DNA from: Methylococcaceae bacterium
GTDB lineage: Bacteria > Pseudomonadota > Gammaproteobacteria > Methylococcales > Methylomonadaceae
Direction: 5' to 3'
NCBI GenBank assembly: GCA_947484105.1
Contig: CANKON010000040.1
Coordinates: 1-9,243, forward strand
Length of the DNA: 9,243 nt
Positions 1 to 7,068 of the stretch are shown one piece after another. The stretch's first letter is position 1. Each line of letters begins with the position of its first letter. Position numbers and translations under genes: made by a program. The notes beneath the pieces were generated by a model. The model saw nothing but the letters and a program-made list of their open reading frames with translations, searched no databases and was not told the DNA's origin.

Positions 1-1
1 T

Positions 2-763
2 AAAAAAGAAGAAGAAGTGGCGCGTCGTAAAATTCAAACGCCGATTGAAATGTTACAAGACATTGCGAGCGGCGTTGAAAAACCACGCGGTTTTTATAAC
101 GCTTTGCATCGTAAAGCGGCATTAAAACAAGCTGCAATTATTGCGGAAATTAAAAAAGCGTCGCCCAGTCAGGGCGTGATTCGTGAAAATTTTCAACCCG
201 TAATGATTGCACAAGATTACGCGATGAATGGCGCGACGTGTTTATCCATTCTGACGGATAAAGATTTTTTTCAAGGCAGCGAAGCGTATTTGCAAATGGT
301 GCATGACCGTTGTCCGTTGCCCGCTTTGCGTAAAGATTTCATGATTGACACTTACCAAATTCAAGAAGCTCGCACGCTCGGTGCTGATTGTATTTTGTTA
401 ATTGTGGCGGCGTTGGACGATGCCAAAATGCACGAATTAGCGGATTTTGCAACAAAATTGGACATGGATATTTTGGTTGAAGTTCACGACGCAGATGAAT
501 TGCAACGCGCGTTGAAACTCGACACCAAATTGATTGGCATTAACAACCGTAATTTGCGGACATTTGAAACAGATTTACAAACCACGTTGACATTGAAAAA
601 TGCGATTCCTGATGACCGTTTAGTCGTCACAGAAAGCGGCATTCATACGCGCGATGATGTGGAATTGATGTTATCGAACGACGTTTATACCTTCTTGGTT
701 GGTGAAGCGTTTATGCGTGTCGAAAAATCAGGGCAGAAAATGCGTGAATTGTTCGCGTTGTAA
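2..763 (+). CDS. trpC: Indole-3-glycerol phosphate synthase, 5' end cut off by the window
   Basis: This TIM-barrel enzyme closes the indole ring in tryptophan synthesis, turning CdRP into indole-3-glycerol phosphate in the cytoplasm. Counting from the GTG at 17, the family active-site residues are all visible: E44 and K46 in [10 protein letters not shown]106 in LRKDF, E155 in LVEVHD, N176 in IGINNRN, and E206-S207 in VTESG. The phosphate-binding end VGEAFMR is also present. The GTG at 17 is probably not the real start. The frame stays open to the left edge and reads [10 protein letters not shown], which matches the RKxEEVxxRR helix found just inside the N-terminus of the family. About 15-20 residues with the true start should therefore lie to the left. 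The 248 visible residues plus these fit the usual ~265. trpG and trpD are the expected upstream neighbours but cannot be seen. A hairpin terminator follows, so trpC ends its transcript. Confidence 0.96.
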   Translation, partial: KKEEEVARRKIQTPIEMLQDIASGVEKPRGFYNALHRKAALKQAAIIAEIKKASPSQGVIRENFQPVMIAQDYAMNGATCLSILTDKDFFQGSEAYLQMVHDRCPLPALRKDFMIDTYQIQEARTLGADCILLIVAALDDAKMHELADFATKLDMDILVEVHDADELQRALKLDTKLIGINNRNLRTFETDLQTTLTLKNAIPDDRLVVTESGIHTRDDVELMLSNDVYTFLVGEAFMRVEKSGQKMRELFAL

Positions 764-777
764 AATTTTGGGGCAAT

Positions 778-811
778 AAAAAAGGCGATGTGTAAAAACA
801 TCGCCTTTTTT
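778..811. terminator. Bidirectional intrinsic terminator between trpC and ppiC
   Basis: An 11-bp perfect stem pairs 781-791 (AAAGGCGATGT) with 798-808 around the 6-base loop GTAAAA. Six A's (778-783) lie on the left and six T's (806-811) on the right, so the structure has a U-tract on either strand. It lies 15 bp after the trpC stop and 28 bp beyond the ppiC stop on the opposite strand, and so serves both convergent units. Confidence 0.9.
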
Positions 812-838
812 GTACTTATCGAAAATTGAAATCAATAA

Positions 839-1837
839 TTATTTTGCAGGTTCAGCCGCTGGTGCGGGTGTGGCTTCAACTGGTTTCGCTTCAGCAGGAG
901 CGGCTACTGATTTTGCAGGTTCGACTGCTGTAGGCTGTACGGATTCAACCGTTGCAGGTACAGCAGCTGGTTTTTCTTCTGTTAAGGGAATTAAAACTTC
1001 AACTTTCGCCGCTGTACGCAAGCCTTCAATCATTTTTTGAACTTTTTGACGTTGCAAGAACGGCATCAATTGTTCTTTTACCGCATCCAATGGCGGAGGT
1101 GTTTGAGCGCGTGAGTCTTCACGCAAAATCACATGATAGCCAAACTGTGTTTGAACAGGTGTTTTGGTGTATTTGCCATTTTCTAATGCCGCCACCGCTT
1201 CTGAAAAAGGAGCTACCATTTGTGCCGCTAAGAACCAACCTAAATCCCCACCGTTTTGAGCTTCTTTACCGTCTAACGATAATTTGTTCGCTAATTTTTG
1301 GAAATCGCCGCCTTTGTCTAAATCAGCAATGATTTTTTTCGCTTCCGCGTCGGTTTTAACCAAAATGTGACGCGCTTTAAATTCCACGCCTTTTTCAGCA
1401 GCGACTTTCGTGTCGTATTCAGCTTTAATTTCTGCATCAGTGACAGGATTTGCGGCGATGAAGTTTTGCAAATCACTTTGTGATAACAACGCTTTTCTTG
1501 CATCGGTTAAACGTGCAATAAATTCAGGCGATTGATCTAATTTTTTTTGTGCCGCATCTTGAATCAATAATTCACGTTGAATCAATTCTTCAACCAATTT
1601 TTCTTTTGGAAATGTTTGACCGTGACTACGCATGGCGATTTCTTTTTCCAATTCGTCTAACGCAGTTTTTGGAATATATTGACCATTTACAACTGCTACA
1701 GCGTCAGCTTTATTAACCGCAGCAGGCGCAGGCGTTGTGACAGCCGCTGTAGAAGATGTTGCTGCATTATTTGCAGGTTTATCACAGCCAGCAAGTGCTA
1801 AACCTGCAATCAATAAAGGGAGTAATTTTAATTTCAT
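839..1837 (-). CDS. PpiC/parvulin-type peptidyl-prolyl isomerase lipoprotein
   Basis: This is a predicted envelope foldase and chaperone (332 aa). Residues 1-18 are a lipoprotein signal with a K-containing n-region, a hydrophobic core and the lipobox LALAGC, giving lipidation at C18. An Ala/Thr/Pro linker runs to ~43. A SurA-like helical N-domain (about 46-145) starts at VAVVNG. The parvulin domain (about 153-242) begins ARHILVKT and contains GGDLGWF (197-202) and FSEAVAALENGKYTKTPVQT, ending FGYHVILRED. Residues ~287-332 form a low-complexity Ala/Pro/Glu/Val tail. The residue after C18 is Asp; in E. coli Asp at +2 is the Lol-avoidance signal, so inner-membrane retention is inferred. It is the last gene of the yciB operon. 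Its ATG is 1 bp after the bolA stop, and an AAAGGA ribosome site (1848-1853) lies 10 nt upstream inside the end of bolA. The substrate is unknown; SurA and PrsA are functional analogues, not assigned orthologues. Confidence 0.93.
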   Translation of the reverse strand: MKLKLLPLLIAGLALAGCDKPANNAATSSTAAVTTPAPAAVNKADAVAVVNGQYIPKTALDELEKEIAMRSHGQTFPKEKLVEELIQRELLIQDAAQKKLDQSPEFIARLTDARKALLSQSDLQNFIAANPVTDAEIKAEYDTKVAAEKGVEFKARHILVKTDAEAKKIIADLDKGGDFQKLANKLSLDGKEAQNGGDLGWFLAAQMVAPFSEAVAALENGKYTKTPVQTQFGYHVILREDSRAQTPPPLDAVKEQLMPFLQRQKVQKMIEGLRTAAKVEVLIPLTEEKPAAVPATVESVQPTAVEPAKSVAAPAEAKPVEATPAPAAEPAK

Positions 1838-1838
1838 T

Positions 1839-2123
1839 CTAGTTTGTTCCTTTGGTTTCTTCAGTGGGAGTTAACGCATTGATGCCTAAAGCATGAATAT
1901 CGCTTTTCATCATATCGCCCAACGCGGCATAAATGAGTTGATGACGTTGGACGAGAGTTTTCTTTTCAAAATTAGAACTGACAATGGTGACATTATAATG
2001 ACCACCGCCTTTTCTTGCCCCCGCATGCCCCGCGTGTGCGGCACTATTATCAATAATTTCTAACAGTGAAGGTTGCAATGCAGTGGTTAAGTGATGACGA
2101 ATTAAATCTATGGTTTCTTTCAT
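1839..2123 (-). CDS. bolA: BolA family protein
   Basis: This is a 94-residue protein of the BolA family. These small KH-like proteins work with monothiol glutaredoxins in iron-sulfur cluster and redox handling, and some affect cell shape and transcription. Family marks are the loop histidines H30 and H33 (AHAGHAGAR), the GGGH turn (39-42), the strand VTIVSSNF (45-52), the RHxxIYxAL helix (60-68) and the invariant His of IHALGI (H77), which with a loop His is the usual cluster-ligand pair. A short tail [10 protein letters not shown] follows. The HAGHAGAR...GGGH loop resembles the versions seen in operons like this one rather than the E. coli stress-morphogene type. The start overlaps the upstream stop as ATGA (2120-2123), which implies translational coupling, and no Shine-Dalgarno is evident. 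Its stop is followed after 1 bp by the ppiC start. Confidence 0.94.
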   Translation of the reverse strand: MKETIDLIRHHLTTALQPSLLEIIDNSAAHAGHAGARKGGGHYNVTIVSSNFEKKTLVQRHQLIYAALGDMMKSDIHALGINALTPTEETKGTN

Positions 2124-2521
2124 GAGGGGAAAACTTGTTTGAAAGGTTTAACAACGACGCGAGCATAAACGCCAGCGTCAAGATAAGGATCTGTATTTGC
2201 CCAATGCTGTGCTGCTTCGAGCGAGGCAAATTCGGCGACAACCAAACTCCCCGTAAAACCCGCTTCTGCTGGATTTTCACTGTCAATAGCGGGATGCGGT
2301 CCCGCTAAAACTAAACGTCCCGCATCTTGCAAGGCTTGCAAACGCGCTAAATGCGCGGGACGTGCGGATTGACGTTTTGACAAACTGTCAGCGACATCTT
2401 CACTGATAATGGCGTAAAGCATTTTTAATCTCGGAATAGTAGAAATCGATACATCGGCAGATTTTTGACAACAACCTGACAGAATAAAGCAGATAAAAAA
2501 TAGCGTTGATAATTTTAGCAT
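2120..2521 (-). CDS. yciI: YciI-domain protein with an apparent lipoprotein signal
   Basis: The YciI core is the last 100 residues, starting MLYAIISED with the ATG at 2422. It contains RPAHLARLQ, the GPHPA turn, [14 protein letters not shown] and VKPFKQVF, closely like E. coli YciI (98 aa). YciI proteins are small ferredoxin-like-fold proteins of uncertain enzymatic role and normally cytosolic. Here the frame continues upstream for 33 codons to an ATG at 2521, only 7 bp after the yciB stop. Those residues form a textbook lipoprotein signal: MLK, the core LFFICFIL, and the lipobox ILSGC with Cys17. A 16-residue linker follows before the core. I chose 2521 because of the operon spacing and the intact signal, giving 133 aa. 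A 100-aa cytosolic product from 2422 (weak GAG 7 nt upstream) is the conventional alternative, and both could be made. An ATG at 2581 overlaps yciB and is unlikely. The stop overlaps the bolA start. Confidence 0.85.
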   Translation of the reverse strand: MLKLSTLFFICFILSGCCQKSADVSISTIPRLKMLYAIISEDVADSLSKRQSARPAHLARLQALQDAGRLVLAGPHPAIDSENPAEAGFTGSLVVAEFASLEAAQHWANTDPYLDAGVYARVVVKPFKQVFPS

Positions 2522-2528
2522 TCTATTT

Positions 2529-3068
2529 TTAAGACTCGCTGTCGGGAATATATTTGTAGATAAAAAACATTTGTAAAACAATAAAAACCGCCATCATCGC
2601 AGGGACAACAAAGGTTTTAAACGTGACCCAATCGTCGGTATTGTAATTGAACATAACGTACACATTCAAACAACCCACACCGATAAAAAAGCCCGCCCAG
2701 CATAAATTTAAGCGTTTCCAAATCGTGGTAGGCAACTCCATTTGACTCGACATCATCCGTTCGATGAAGGTTTTTTTACCGATAAATTGACTGCCTAAAA
2801 ATGCGCCGCCAAAGAGCCATTCAATAATCGACAATTTCCATTTTACAAATTGTTCATCGTGCAAAATTAGCGTTAAACCGCCCATGACGATCACCAAAAT
2901 CAGCGTAATCCATTGCATGGTTTCAACTTTGCGGAATTTGTACCACGAAAATGCCACCTGCAAAATAGTCGCCACAATGACAACGGCTGTTGCGACATAA
3001 ATATCGTAAAGTTTGAAAGCAATGAAAAAAAGTAAAATTGGGAAAAATTCAACGAGTTGTTTAATCAT
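2529..3068 (-). CDS. yciB: Inner-membrane septation protein A family
   Basis: This 179-residue polytopic membrane protein belongs to the YciB/IspA (intracellular septation protein A) family, linked in E. coli and Shigella to envelope synthesis and cell division. The full family pattern is present: an N-terminus of the form [26 protein letters not shown] (23-34), [14 protein letters not shown] (65-78), [11 protein letters not shown] (81-91), [10 protein letters not shown] (97-106), WKRLNLCW (117-124) and the [10 protein letters not shown] element (144-153). Hydrophobic spans lie at about 5-20, 23-41, 52-70, 80-95, 121-140 and 153-172. Length is normal. It is the first gene of the four-gene minus-strand operon and diverges from aroE. 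The start [10 protein letters not shown] is the family start. No clear ribosome site precedes it. Confidence 0.96.
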   Translation of the reverse strand: MIKQLVEFFPILLFFIAFKLYDIYVATAVVIVATILQVAFSWYKFRKVETMQWITLILVIVMGGLTLILHDEQFVKWKLSIIEWLFGGAFLGSQFIGKKTFIERMMSSQMELPTTIWKRLNLCWAGFFIGVGCLNVYVMFNYNTDDWVTFKTFVVPAMMAVFIVLQMFFIYKYIPDSES

Positions 3069-3135
3069 AAGATGACACGACAGATGATGAGGGGAAATGG
3101 GTAGCAGTTAAGGTAAAAACCTAAACTTGGACATC

Positions 3136-3141
3136 ATTGTA
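3136..3141 (-). promoter_or_regulatory. Candidate -10 element for the yciB operon
   Basis: On the minus strand this reads TACAAT, a 5/6 match to TATAAT, 68 bp upstream of the yciB ATG. No convincing -35 sits at the right distance, so the call is weak. It overlaps the candidate -35 of the divergent aroE promoter, so the two would compete if both are real. Confidence 0.3.
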
Positions 3142-3168
3142 AAATTTTTGCTGTGTAATGTATAGAAT
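3138..3168 (+). promoter_or_regulatory. Candidate sigma-70 promoter for aroE
   Basis: TTGTAA (3138-3143) is the candidate -35. TAGAAT (3163-3168, 5/6 to consensus) is the candidate -10, with a long 19-bp spacer. The overlapping TATAGA (3161-3166) gives a 17-bp spacer but a poorer hexamer. The implied leader is about 40 nt and contains the TAGAC triplet repeat. Confidence 0.45.
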
Positions 3169-3176
3169 GCCGTTTT

Positions 3177-3191
3177 TAGACTAGACTAGAC
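3177..3191 (+). repeat. Three perfect tandem copies of TAGAC in the aroE leader
   Basis: The pentamer TAGAC is repeated three times without interruption, creating two CTAG tetramers. It lies between the candidate aroE -10 and the ATG at 3217. Its role is unknown. It could be an operator-like site or a small slippage-prone repeat. Confidence 0.9.
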
Positions 3192-3216
3192 GCTTTAAAT
3201 TCAACAAATAAATCTT

Positions 3217-4041
3217 ATGAAAAATCTCGATTCTTATGCTGTTTTTGGTTCACCGATTAACCATAGTCAATCACCACGCATTCACAAACTTTTTGCTGAA
3301 CAAACCAATCAATCGTTAGATTATTTCGCGCAAGAAGTGACTGCTGAAGATTTTGTTACCGCTGCGACCGACTTTTTTGCACGCGGTGGAAAAGGGTTAA
3401 ATTGCACCGTTCCTTTAAAAGAATTGGCTTTTCAATTCGCCGATAAAACAACGCCGCGTGCCGAATCGGCAAAAGCCGTGAACACGTTAGTTAAACAAAA
3501 AGATGGTTTAATTTTAGGCGATAACACAGACGGAATTGGTTTGGCAAATGATTTAATTTTCAATCACGGCATTGAATTAAATGGAAAGCGCGTTTTAATT
3601 TTAGGTGCTGGGGGCGCAACTCGTGGCATTCTTTATCCATTACTTGATCAACAACCCGATTGCTTAGTGGTTGCAAACCGAACTATTGAAAAAGCACTAA
3701 CATTAGCCTACGAATTCAATCATAGTTTTGAAAGTAGCGGTTACGATGACTTAGAAAATCAACAATTTGACATCATTATCAATGCGACCTCTGCCAGTTT
3801 GACTAATGAATTACCGCCCTTGCCCGAAAATTTATTGGCTGAAAATGGCATTTGTTATGATTTATTTTACAGCGATCAACCAACGGCTTTTGTGCATTGG
3901 GGAAATTTACAAAATGCGCGTAAAAGTTTAGACGGTTTAGGAATGTTAGTTGAACAAGCATCGGAAGCCTTTGCATTATGGCGTGGCGTTCGTCCTGATA
4001 CAAAAGCCGTGATTGATTTACTTGGTGGAATGCGGTCATAA
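3217..4041 (+). CDS. aroE: Shikimate dehydrogenase (NADP+)
   Basis: AroE reduces 3-dehydroshikimate to shikimate with NADPH, the fourth step of the chorismate pathway that feeds TrpC and other aromatic synthesis. The product is 274 aa, normal for the family. Shikimate-binding S17 and S19 lie in NHSQSP. Catalytic K68 is in NCTVPLKE and D105 in GDNTDG, with N89 in the AVNT motif. The nucleotide-binding fold follows, with GAGGA (130-134) and the NRT motif (154-156), whose Arg usually selects NADPH. INATSAS (188-194) and DGLGMLVEQA (239-248, with Q247) close the active site. The start fits the family N-terminus (YAVFGSPI), although no Shine-Dalgarno is visible. The gene stands alone, divergent from yciB and convergent with the kinase 34 bp away. 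I see no hairpin terminator in that gap. Confidence 0.97.
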   Translation: MKNLDSYAVFGSPINHSQSPRIHKLFAEQTNQSLDYFAQEVTAEDFVTAATDFFARGGKGLNCTVPLKELAFQFADKTTPRAESAKAVNTLVKQKDGLILGDNTDGIGLANDLIFNHGIELNGKRVLILGAGGATRGILYPLLDQQPDCLVVANRTIEKALTLAYEFNHSFESSGYDDLENQQFDIIINATSASLTNELPPLPENLLAENGICYDLFYSDQPTAFVHWGNLQNARKSLDGLGMLVEQASEAFALWRGVRPDTKAVIDLLGGMRS

Positions 4042-4075
4042 CAACATCGAGAATGGCGCAACAAGTTTGCAAATT

Positions 4076-6763
4076 TTATTTATGCCTTTCTTCAGCTGCT
4101 TCGATAAGTTGAATGATTTGGTCAAATTGATAGTTTTGCGCCAATTTCTCCAAACCTTCTGCCAACTTGGGTGCAAGGACGTGAATATTTTTAATCGCAA
4201 TATCAACATCTTCAATGTCGAGCAGCATTGCCGCATTGTGTAATTTTTGACGTAAATTCGACGGCACTGACACCAACATTTCGCTCGTGATTTTCGGCGC
4301 AAGTGGTGCTGATATTGGCGAGTCATCATAAATAAATTTAACGTCTAAATGTTCAACCAAAGCGGCAAAAATTTCTGGCACATGAATCGGTTTGTGTAGC
4401 ACTGCATCACAACCTACGTCGAGAATACGTTGATGTTGTTCTTTGAACACGCTGGCGGTCAGTGCGATAATTTTTACCTTATCACCGCCTACGAGCTGGC
4501 GAATTTTTGTGGTCGCTTCATAGCCATCAATACCTGGCATTCGCATATCCATCCAAATCAAATGGGGTTGCCATTCTTCAAATTCACGAATAGCTTCGTG
4601 CCCATTCTCAGCTTCATGCACGCTAAATCCCATATCTTCGAGCATTGAAACTAATAGCAATCGATTATCTGCGTTATCATCGACGACTAATAATCGCCAT
4701 ACAGGTTGATTAGGTGCAAGGCTTTTAACCACTTTAGCTTCATCATTCGTGGTCACATCGACAGCATTCGCTAATTTAATTGGCAATTCAATTTTGAACG
4801 TCGAACCCATTCCCAATTCACTGCTTACGATAATCTGCCCTCCCATCAAACCGACTAACGATTTAGAAATCGCTAATCCCAATCCCGTTCCCTGGGTATC
4901 AACATTGTTTTGTGTCAATTGCACAAATGGCTTGAACAGTTCTGCTTGTTTGTTAGTGGGAATGCCCATGCCACTATCAATGATTTCGAGTGTGAGAATT
5001 GACGCTTCCGTTTTTGCACGTAAAACAACCGAACCTTTTGCGGTGAATTTAATAGCGTTACCCAATAAATTGATTAGCACTTGGCGTAATTTTCCGCTAT
5101 CGGCTTTGATGAATTGCGTTATATCTGGGGTAATTTCAACATGAAAATAGAGTTGTTTTTCTACCGCACGAACGCTAATCATCGCGCTAATGTCGTTTAG
5201 CAAACCGATTAAATCAATAGCTCGAATATCGAGTTCTAAACGTCCTGCTTCAATTTTTGAAATGTCCAATACGTCGTTAATCATACTGAGCAAATGTGCG
5301 CCGCTACGATTGATAATAGCGAGCGTTTCTTTTTGCTTCTGCGAGGCGTAAGCATCTGAACTCATCAATTCTGAAAATCCCAAAATCGCATTCAGTGGTG
5401 TGCGTAATTCGTGACTCATCGTCGCAATAAATGTACTTTTGGCGACATTGGCTTTTTCAGCGGCAACTTTAGCCTCAATGAGTGAGCGATTCGTCGTTTC
5501 AAGTTCAGAAGTTCGTTGGCTAACACGCTTTTCAAGATTGGAATTCAGCATTTTTATTTCAACTGCTGCCTGCCTGAGAGTTTGTACATCTTGCTCTTGT
5601 TGCAACCACGCACGCTTAATCATTCTTGAAAATGCCAATAACGTTATCGTAAAAATAATCACTAAACCAACCGTTATTTCCACTTGTCTATGCCATTCAG
5701 CAAGTATCGTTCGTGTTGAAATCCCCACATTGATGACGAAACCGTATTTAGCATTTTTTCGATACGAATGAATGCGGCTAATGTTGTCGATGCTGGTTAC
5801 ACCACTGATATACGTCCCTTCGTATGCGTTGGCTGTCAACGCATCAACAAACGGTATAGATAAATTTTTACTACCAATTCCTAAATTCGCCGTTTCAGGC
5901 GTAGGAAAACGCGCAATCAATCCTAAATTAGCATCACGCAACGCAATGGAATCCTCTGGATTTAATTGAATATGCGAAAAAATATCATTGATTTTATCTA
6001 ACCGAATATCAGCACTCACAATACCGCCAAATGAACCATCAGGTTTATTGATCCGACTCGCAATCAGCAAAATCCATTTATTTGAGAAACGGCTGATGAT
6101 TATCGATGTGTTAATTAGATTAGGATTTTTCGCATCTCGTAGTTTGATGAAATGCTCACGATCAGCGATATTCAAGAATTTAGATGATTCCATGGTGTTA
6201 TAAATAACATCGCCATATTCATTGAAACTGTAAAGATTATCCACTTCAGGCAACCTCGATTTTTGCTCTTTAAAGTGCTGACTAATTTTTTGAATATCCA
6301 TTTTGTTAATCGCAATTTCTCGACCAATTTCGTCGGCATTGGCTTGAATGGAAATGGCGATTTTATCCATCATTACTTCAACAGACATATCAAGCACTTG
6401 AACCATATTTTGCGTCACAATAATTATTTTGGTTTCGGCAACTTTTCGCAAGTGTGCAAGCGTCAAGAAAACGGCTGTTACAATCACAAAAATGATTGCT
6501 GCTACTCCCATGTCAAGTTTGAGATTATTACTTTGAAACGTTGAGTTTTTATCTGTTGAATTGCCCCACCTCCAGCTCATCGTAGCAATTACAGCTACCG
6601 AAATGCCTATTAACACCCCATAAAAAACGACAGTCTTTTCCATAAAAACCCAAGTTGGCAAAATGCTTTTGAGCAACGGAATATCGAACGCCCAATTTGC
6701 CAACACAAAGAATCCGCTGATAATTACTAAAAATGCAGCAAATACAATTACTTTATATGTCAT
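4076..6763 (-). CDS. Membrane hybrid sensor histidine kinase (sensor-HisKA-HATPase-REC)
   Basis: This 895-residue two-component hybrid kinase is probably a periplasmic sensor. Hydrophobic spans at about 5-24, 45-63, 86-104 and 362-380 put the N-terminus and kinase inside and residues ~106-360 outside. That loop looks like a double Cache/PDC sensor, with DREHF (201-205), a GGIVSADIRLDKI stretch, a RDANLGLIARFP stretch and the terminal YGFVINVGIS. A coiled coil (about 384-440) leads to HisKA with phospho-acceptor H451 (SHELRTPLN). The ATPase domain has its N-box at N569, DSGMG (596-600) and GTGLGL (625-630). A receiver follows with D695/D696, phospho-acceptor D739 (MDMRMPG), T769 and K791. Residues ~825-895 are a helical tail without the HxxKG of an HPt domain. 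Such tails (LPxxLRxxLxxAA...FxFDxIxxL) are common on hybrid kinases of this architecture. The ligand and the partner regulator are unknown. No response regulator adjoins it. A decayed relative lies just upstream, and the start has no clear ribosome site. Confidence 0.93.
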   Translation of the reverse strand: MTYKVIVFAAFLVIISGFFVLANWAFDIPLLKSILPTWVFMEKTVVFYGVLIGISVAVIATMSWRWGNSTDKNSTFQSNNLKLDMGVAAIIFVIVTAVFLTLAHLRKVAETKIIIVTQNMVQVLDMSVEVMMDKIAISIQANADEIGREIAINKMDIQKISQHFKEQKSRLPEVDNLYSFNEYGDVIYNTMESSKFLNIADREHFIKLRDAKNPNLINTSIIISRFSNKWILLIASRINKPDGSFGGIVSADIRLDKINDIFSHIQLNPEDSIALRDANLGLIARFPTPETANLGIGSKNLSIPFVDALTANAYEGTYISGVTSIDNISRIHSYRKNAKYGFVINVGISTRTILAEWHRQVEITVGLVIIFTITLLAFSRMIKRAWLQQEQDVQTLRQAAVEIKMLNSNLEKRVSQRTSELETTNRSLIEAKVAAEKANVAKSTFIATMSHELRTPLNAILGFSELMSSDAYASQKQKETLAIINRSGAHLLSMINDVLDISKIEAGRLELDIRAIDLIGLLNDISAMISVRAVEKQLYFHVEITPDITQFIKADSGKLRQVLINLLGNAIKFTAKGSVVLRAKTEASILTLEIIDSGMGIPTNKQAELFKPFVQLTQNNVDTQGTGLGLAISKSLVGLMGGQIIVSSELGMGSTFKIELPIKLANAVDVTTNDEAKVVKSLAPNQPVWRLLVVDDNADNRLLLVSMLEDMGFSVHEAENGHEAIREFEEWQPHLIWMDMRMPGIDGYEATTKIRQLVGGDKVKIIALTASVFKEQHQRILDVGCDAVLHKPIHVPEIFAALVEHLDVKFIYDDSPISAPLAPKITSEMLVSVPSNLRQKLHNAAMLLDIEDVDIAIKNIHVLAPKLAEGLEKLAQNYQFDQIIQLIEAAEERHK

Positions 6764-6781
6764 TGATAATTTTATTTTTCG

Positions 6782-6956
6782 TTAATTTGTAGGTTCGGTC
6801 AATTGAATAACTTGGTCAAATTGATAATTTTTGCCAACTTCAGGTGAAATGGCATGAATTGGTTGGCAATGTATACTTCTTCTATTTCTATGTTAAGTTG
6901 CAATGTCATAATTTTGAAATTATTAGTTCCAAGCCCGTTTCTTGAGTTTCGGCATT
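6782..6956 (-). pseudogene. Remnant of a second, related hybrid kinase
   Basis: On the minus strand, 6956-6906 read NAETQETGLELIISKL then a stop. This aligns with residues 620-635 of the adjacent kinase (NVDTQGTGLGLAISKS), the ATP-lid G box, at about 11 of 16 positions, but with two of the key glycines changed to Glu. The DNA then jumps straight to a match with the kinase's C-terminal tail. One frame gives LNIEIEEVYIA, resembling LLDIEDVDIAI. After a frameshift another gives IHAISPEVGKNYQFDQVIQL, resembling IHVLAPKL followed by NYQFDQIIQL, with about 9 residues missing. It ends in TAA at 6782-6784, only 18 bp before the intact kinase's ATG. Same strand, same order, internal deletions, frameshift and stop together indicate a decayed paralogue. 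It cannot make a working protein. Confidence 0.85.
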
Positions 6957-6980
6957 AAGTCACGAATAGTAAAACATTTA

Positions 6981-7010
6981 TTGCACCATCAAACACGTTT
7001 TAAGTATAAT
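6981..7010 (+). promoter_or_regulatory. Sigma-70 promoter for rpoD
   Basis: A perfect TATAAT (7005-7010) is preceded by TTGCAC (6981-6986), a partial -35 that keeps the TTG, with an 18-bp spacer. Transcription should begin near 7017, giving a ~50-nt leader to the ATG at 7069. It gives rpoD its own promoter next to the kinase scar. I see no heat-shock-type promoter. Confidence 0.7.
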
Positions 7011-7068
7011 CGCAACCCTTACACAGTGTGTTTTCAACGCTATCAACTTTTACTGGCACAAGCAAATA

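Noticed and set aside
952..1332. A 126-codon open frame on the plus strand within the ppiC gene
   Set aside because: It lies opposite a well-supported coding gene, has no family motifs and is best explained as an antisense shadow.
4042..4075. A terminator between convergent aroE and the kinase
   Set aside because: No stem of useful length followed by a T-run can be found in the 34 bp.
4076..4330. An HPt phosphotransfer domain at the C-terminus of the kinase
   Set aside because: The tail has two candidate His residues (H842, H861) but neither is in an HxxKG setting, so I describe it only as a helical tail.
4118..6826. A 15-bp exact direct repeat (4118-4132 and 6812-6826) as possible ends of a mobile element around the kinase
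   Set aside because: Both copies encode the same FDQ segment of the kinase tail, so paralogy explains them. No target duplication, inverted ends or recombinase is present.
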